Shown here in pieces: positions 60,480 through 64,000 of a stretch of DNA of 64,000 nucleotides. The stretch covers positions 62,001-126,000 of the forward strand of contig JAEWAF010000072.1 in the NCBI GenBank assembly GCA_023391815.1, given 5' to 3'. Source of the DNA: Pseudomonadota bacterium (lineage in GTDB: Bacteria > Pseudomonadota > Gammaproteobacteria > Steroidobacterales > Steroidobacteraceae). The notes beneath the pieces were generated by a model. The model did no database searches. It saw only the letters and a program-made list of their open reading frames with translations, and was not told where the DNA came from. Each line of letters starts with the position of its first letter. Within the stretch, counting starts at the first letter, position 1. The position numbers and the translations under genes are program-made.

Positions 60480-61136
60480 ATGCGCACCTTGATCGTCCCG
60501 GGCATTCTGGCTGCCAGCCTGTCATGGTCCGCGCAGGCTCAGCAGACCCGTCCGCCAGGGCCGGAATTCGGCGTCGACGTGGTTTATCAGCTGAGCAGCA
60601 AAGTCACCTTCAACGGCGGCTCGACCGTCGACTTCGACGACGACCTCGGCGCCACGCTGTGGTGGGGATATCGCTTCAACGAGCACTTGGATTTGCAGGC
60701 CGCGCTCGACTGGTCCGACGTGCACTACAGAGCCACGCTCAACTCGGCGATCCTTCCCGGTCTGCAAACCGGCGTCAACGGCAGCGTGGAAACGTTCGTT
60801 CCGAAACTGGTGCTGAACTACAACTTCTTGAAGGGACCGGTCACGCCGTTCTTGAGCGGCGGCATCGGCTGGGCCTTCGTCGACACCAACATCCCCAACA
60901 GCCGGGTCGAAGTCGGCTGCTGGTGGGATCCCTGGTGGGGCTACATCTGCACGCCGTATCAGAGCACGCGCTCGTTCGATGACTTCACTCACCAGCTGGG
61001 CGCCGGCCTGCGCTGGGACTTCAACAGGGGCTATTCGATGCGGTTCGCCTACGAGAAACACTGGATCGATTTCTCGCGGTCCAACCACACACCGAACTTC
61101 GACCAGTTCAGGCTGGGCCTGACCTTCATGTTCTGA
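60480..61136 (+). CDS. OmpW-family outer-membrane protein
   Basis: This 218-residue protein has a signal peptide ending AQA and an eight-stranded barrel: EFGVDVVYQLSSKVTF, GATLWWGYRFNEHLDLQAAL, FVPKLVLNYNF, TPFLSGGIGWAFVDTNI, and the end FRLGLTFMF with terminal Phe. OmpW barrels carry small hydrophobic molecules across the outer membrane. A loop with two cysteines (VGCWWDPWWGYICTP) is uncommon and may form a disulfide. A CAGGAG sequence precedes the ATG. Confidence 0.88.
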   Translation: MRTLIVPGILAASLSWSAQAQQTRPPGPEFGVDVVYQLSSKVTFNGGSTVDFDDDLGATLWWGYRFNEHLDLQAALDWSDVHYRATLNSAILPGLQTGVNGSVETFVPKLVLNYNFLKGPVTPFLSGGIGWAFVDTNIPNSRVEVGCWWDPWWGYICTPYQSTRSFDDFTHQLGAGLRWDFNRGYSMRFAYEKHWIDFSRSNHTPNFDQFRLGLTFMF

Positions 61137-61146
61137 ACCGCGCCAG

Positions 61147-61178
61147 CGCCGTCGGGGATGCCGGCGCCATCGACGGCG
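61147..61178. terminator. Hairpin between convergent OmpW and DUF4136 genes
   Basis: CGCCGTCG (61147-61154) and CGACGGCG (61171-61178) form a perfect 8-bp stem with a 16-base loop between the two convergent genes. It lies 10 bases after the OmpW stop. No T tract on either side; a bidirectional terminator is possible. Confidence 0.45.
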
Positions 61179-61196
61179 TCATCTGATGATGAACGC

Positions 61197-61769
61197 TCAG
61201 GCTTCCGGCTGCCCGGCGGGCTGCCTCGGGAATGTCGCGAAAATCTGCCTGACGACTTCATTGATCGCCGGTTCCGGATCCTCGCGCGCCTTTTCATGAA
61301 TGCGACCGACCGCGATGCCCTCCCACACCAGCTTCTTGGATGCGCTATCGACGGCATCCACGTTGAGCGTGCCTTCGGTGTAGTTGTCCACCGTAGTGGA
61401 GACACCGGCGCCCCAACCATACATTCCGTAGCGATAGCCATAGTAGCCACCGGGGTTGGGAGTCTGGTTGACCTGAACCTTGTCCTTGGTCTGCACGTGC
61501 GTGTTGATCAGCAGCTGCGGATTGTTGCTCTTCCGGAAGCCCCGCAGTTGCATCTGGTGATCGATGGCGTTCTTGATATAGCGCGTGGCGAACGAATCGT
61601 ACGGCGATCTGCGACCGGTCACTTCATCGAAGTAGCCATAGGTCTGGAATCTCGAGAAATCCGCGGTCGGATCGACGTTGGAACGGATGGTCGGTTTGCT
61701 CGCACAGGCGGCAAGCAGCGCCACCGCGATCGTCAGCATGCCTGCGCCGATTGACCTTGACAGTCTCAT
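61197..61769 (-). CDS. DUF4136 lipoprotein
   Basis: This 190-residue protein has a lipoprotein signal (TIAVALLAACASKP). The mature part matches DUF4136: VDPTADFSRFQTYGYFD, RYIKNAIDHQMQLRGFRK and TLNVDAVDSASKKLVWEGIAVG, followed by the terminal VRQIFATFP. Function is unknown; it is likely tethered to the inner face of the outer membrane. Single gene. Confidence 0.9.
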   Translation of the reverse strand: MRLSRSIGAGMLTIAVALLAACASKPTIRSNVDPTADFSRFQTYGYFDEVTGRRSPYDSFATRYIKNAIDHQMQLRGFRKSNNPQLLINTHVQTKDKVQVNQTPNPGGYYGYRYGMYGWGAGVSTTVDNYTEGTLNVDAVDSASKKLVWEGIAVGRIHEKAREDPEPAINEVVRQIFATFPRQPAGQPEA

Positions 61770-61819
61770 GGATGGCCTCGCTTGTCGGTTTCGATCATCC
61801 TGGCGCGTATCCGGGCGAG

Positions 61820-62656
61820 CTATCGATTTATCGCATTGGCCGTCAGTGCCAGCCTGGCCTGCTCCTGGTAATGCAACACCGAGGCGCGCACGTTATCGTT
61901 TTCTATATAAAAAGGCGTTTGCGCTATGTATTGAAGGACGCGCGGCACGCCGAACTCCGCGATCAGAGGACGCATCAGCATCGAGCCGCCCAGCTGCTGC
62001 ACGTCGCGATACGCCGCATCGCCTTGGCGCCAGCCACGAGCACGCAACTCCTCCAGATTCTCCGGCCAATAGATATCGACCCGGTTGGTATTGAACATCG
62101 GCGGCGCCGGAAGACGTGACGACAGCGCGCCCGAGATGAGCATCTCGCAGCCCAATCGTTTTTCCATCTCGATCGAGGAGCAATCCTGGTGAGGCCACGT
62201 CAGTCCCTTACGATGCGCGGCCTCCTGCAAGTGTGTGGTCCAGAGCGCATCGTCGACGATTTCGATCACCGGCAGCAGAGCACGAATGTCGTCGTGCTTG
62301 TAATAGGGCCAGTATGCCTTGGCCCACGTCTTCACTCCTCGACCGACCGACCCGAGCAGTTTGCGACGAAACGTCAATGTATGTCGGGAAGGGTCATACG
62401 ACGCTGCGATCCCCGGATGCCCCTCCTCGTCCGGCATGGCGAACTCGATGGTGATCTTGGTGCACGCATCTTCGAGGATCGGGCCGAGCGCATGATCGAT
62501 GGCCGCCTTGCGCATGACCACGAGTTGGAGGAAACGTCGCTGCGCGGCCGGCGCGCCCGGGCGGACCATGAATTGATCGAAACTGGTCTGAGATACCGGC
62601 TTGCCGAAGCTCACTCCCATGGCGGCGAGCAGCAGCACCATGATGAGAGCTCTCAC
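61820..62656 (-). CDS. Exported protein of unknown function
   Basis: This protein of about 278 residues has a signal peptide (RALIMVLLLAAMGVSFG). The mature part has no motif I can assign; it includes LGPILEDACTKITIEFAMPDEEGHPG, a TWPHQDCSSIEMEKRLGCEMLISG stretch with two cysteines, and IYWPENLEEL. I chose GTG 62656, which overlaps the AraC stop (GTGA); an in-frame ATG at 62641 is also possible. Coupling to a regulator suggests that it is a target or partner of that regulator. Confidence 0.7.
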   Translation of the reverse strand: MRALIMVLLLAAMGVSFGKPVSQTSFDQFMVRPGAPAAQRRFLQLVVMRKAAIDHALGPILEDACTKITIEFAMPDEEGHPGIAASYDPSRHTLTFRRKLLGSVGRGVKTWAKAYWPYYKHDDIRALLPVIEIVDDALWTTHLQEAAHRKGLTWPHQDCSSIEMEKRLGCEMLISGALSSRLPAPPMFNTNRVDIYWPENLEELRARGWRQGDAAYRDVQQLGGSMLMRPLIAEFGVPRVLQYIAQTPFYIENDNVRASVLHYQEQARLALTANAINR

Positions 62657-63666
62657 AGCTCCCCCGCCACGGCGACCGGCGCCGTGAGTTCGACGCAATC
62701 GCAGTCGCCTCGATCGATCCGGCCGCTTGCCCGGCCCAGCGTGACCGACGGCAGCTCGCCAAACAAGTCGTGGTAGTCCTTGGAAAACTGGCTGAGGTGC
62801 CAGAAGCCCCACTTCATCGCGAGCTGCGTGATCTTGCCGCTCGAATACGCGGAGAAGCACAGCTCATGCCGTACACGAGACAGTCGCGCGCAACGAATGT
62901 ATGCGATGGGCGAGACGCCGAAGATTTCTCTGAATCCATATTCGAGCGCTCTCGGACTCGCGTAGCTCGCCTGGCACACGCTGGAGAGCGTCAACGGACG
63001 GTCGAGATGGTCGTCGATATATTGCCTGGCCCGCACGGCGGCCTGACACCTGGCCGTGGATACAGGTAAAGTCACATCTTCACCACGGTGTTCTCGCAGC
63101 CATGTTTCGCACGCGTCCAACAGGGCGTTGGCAGCGAGGTCCGAGGCATCCGACTCCACCGCCTCGATCGCGCGTCGGGCGCAGGTTTCGAACGTTTCCA
63201 ATCTTGTCGGCGATGCGTGCAGCACCCGGACCCGAATGGAGCCGGTGGCCGCATAGTCCTGAGCGATGAACTTGCCGACGCCCCGATCCGGCATCGAGAC
63301 AAACAACGATCGATAGTCGCGATCCGTCCAGGACACCAGCTGCACCGGTCCGTGCGCAAGGATTGCCTGGCCGCGCTCGACGCTGGTGGTGCCGAATCGC
63401 GCACGCCCGCGGATCGGTACGGCGAGAATCATTTGTCCGCGAGGAACGTCGAGCCACTCGACCTTGTGCCGGTCCGCACCCACGTAGCCAACCGTCAAGG
63501 GTTCCAGCCGCGCGACCGCGCCTCGCGAGCACGCCATGCCCCGCTCAAGTTGCACGTAGCGAACTCTCATGAACGGAGCCAGCTGCTCACATGCCTCATC
63601 CAGGCCGTGAGCATGAATCCGCGTCGTGCAGCTATCGAAAGTGAGCGTCGATGCATTGGTAGCCAT
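62653..63666 (-). CDS. AraC-family transcriptional regulator
   Basis: This 337-residue protein has a long N-terminal sensing domain and a C-terminal double HTH: YIDDHLDRPLTLSSVCQASYASPRALEYGFREIFGVSPIAYIRCARLSRVRHEL, then ITQLAMKWGFWHLSQFSKDYHDLFGELPS. The N-terminal part (SRGAVARLEPLTVGYVG, QMILAVPIRGRARFG) resembles the cupin-like sensing domains of EutR/AraC_binding_2 regulators. Ligand unknown. It is translationally coupled to the exported-protein gene that follows. Confidence 0.92.
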   Translation of the reverse strand: MATNASTLTFDSCTTRIHAHGLDEACEQLAPFMRVRYVQLERGMACSRGAVARLEPLTVGYVGADRHKVEWLDVPRGQMILAVPIRGRARFGTTSVERGQAILAHGPVQLVSWTDRDYRSLFVSMPDRGVGKFIAQDYAATGSIRVRVLHASPTRLETFETCARRAIEAVESDASDLAANALLDACETWLREHRGEDVTLPVSTARCQAAVRARQYIDDHLDRPLTLSSVCQASYASPRALEYGFREIFGVSPIAYIRCARLSRVRHELCFSAYSSGKITQLAMKWGFWHLSQFSKDYHDLFGELPSVTLGRASGRIDRGDCDCVELTAPVAVAGEL

Positions 63667-63682
63667 GTCTCTCCCACCTGGC

Positions 63683-64000
63683 TCAAAAACGCCACGCTGC
63701 CGACGCCCACACCACGTACGGATCTTTCAGATCCCTCTGCTGATCCATGTATTCGTATTCCAGCAGAAAGTGGAGGTGGTCGAACGCCGTGACGCCCGCG
63801 CCGACGCCGTACGTCCATGCCTCGCCATGGTTGTTGGTGTGAAGGACGTTGCCATTCTCCGGGCCGACGTTGTTCAAATTGACGTTGAGCTTCACGTCGT
63901 TCCAGTAGTAGCCGACCTTCGCCTGCAGCTCGAAGATGCTGATGGGCAGCGTGCCGATGAGATAGGTCCCGAATCCGGAGATGTCCAGCGAATAATTGCC
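63683..64000 (-). CDS. Outer-membrane beta-barrel protein (partial, 5' end outside)
   Basis: The reverse frame is open from the window edge to a stop at 63683, giving 105 residues of a barrel: ISGFGTYLIGTLPISIFELQAKVGYYWNDVKLNVNLN, WTYGVGAGVTAFDHLHFLLEYEYMD and the end VVWASAAWRF with terminal Phe. This resembles the small OmpA-like or porin-family barrels. The N-terminus lies right of the window. Confidence 0.75.
   Translation of the reverse strand, partial: GNYSLDISGFGTYLIGTLPISIFELQAKVGYYWNDVKLNVNLNNVGPENGNVLHTNNHGEAWTYGVGAGVTAFDHLHFLLEYEYMDQQRDLKDPYVVWASAAWRF

Noticed and set aside
1..64000. Search for defence islands, CRISPR arrays, prophage, transposons and tRNA genes
   Set aside because: No direct-repeat array, transposase or integrase motif, phage structural gene or tRNA-like sequence was seen, although subtle RNA genes need a covariance search.

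Overview
This is a GC-rich (roughly 60-63% by eye), densely coded chromosomal segment with about 67 protein genes and no recognisable transposase, integrase, phage gene, CRISPR array, rRNA or tRNA. Gene content points to a free-living aerobic gammaproteobacterium of the Steroidobacter/Xanthomonadales type: a cyoABCD-SURF1-RegBA oxidase locus, aerobic phenylalanine hydroxylase, a polyserine-linked GH11 xylanase, a secreted pectate lyase, many outer-membrane proteins and several two-component systems. The taxonomic placement is an inference from gene content, not from a marker gene.

Layout. 1-4.2 kb: lipoprotein metallo-beta-lactamase-fold enzyme, TonB receptor with a YfiR-type partner, and a decayed serine hydrolase. 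4.2-7.6 kb: zinc-ribbon protein, then a coupled Rieske oxygenase and phytoene-desaturase-like flavoprotein. 7.6-12.4 kb: amino-acid catabolism: phhA/phhB, a Gdx-type SMR exporter preceded by a guanidine-II (mini-ykkC) riboswitch, alanine racemase and D-amino acid dehydrogenase, and a divergent Lrp/AsnC regulator. 12.4-14.6 kb: secreted amidohydrolase and lipoprotein hydrolase. 14.8-20 kb: class D sortase, two small membrane proteins, a cytosolic arylsulfatase, a HAD phosphatase and the formylglycine-generating enzyme expected to mature the sulfatase. 20-25.1 kb: surface-antigen-like protein, histidine kinase, FixJ-like regulator, lone receiver and a large secreted propeller protein. 25.2-32.2 kb: M20 protein with altered metal ligands, DUF2007, DMT transporter, glutathione reductase, YheU, DUF1615 lipoprotein, GIY-YIG protein and a GST. 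32.3-39.8 kb: two tiny genes, the xylanase with promoter and LacI-type operator, an ICMT-like membrane protein, DUF763, a LysR regulator, a response-regulator diguanylate cyclase and a YfaZ porin-like protein. 39.9-48.5 kb: aldehyde dehydrogenase, secreted hydrolase, alpha-carbonic anhydrase, a frameshifted hydrolase remnant, pectate lyase with a strong terminator, DUF808 and epoxide hydrolase. 48.5-51.6 kb: M49-like zinc peptidase, O-methyltransferase and a divergent TetR regulator. 51.6-59.9 kb: regA-regB-SURF1-cyoDCBA with a divergent MFS transporter. 59.9-64 kb: cupin, OmpW, DUF4136 lipoprotein, an unknown secreted protein coupled to an AraC regulator, and a beta-barrel gene cut by the window edge.

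Working together: the sulfatase and FGE form an enzyme-maturase pair; dadA/alr/dadR handle D/L-alanine; phhA/phhB hydroxylate phenylalanine and recycle pterin; xylanase and pectate lyase give plant-wall degradation; RegBA probably tunes the adjacent bo3 oxidase to redox state. The clearest non-coding feature is the guanidine-II riboswitch. The most interesting uncertain items are the Rieske/flavoprotein pair, the ligand-substituted M20 enzyme, the orphan Gram-negative sortase beside the sulfatase cluster, and several perfect palindromes in regulatory gaps.
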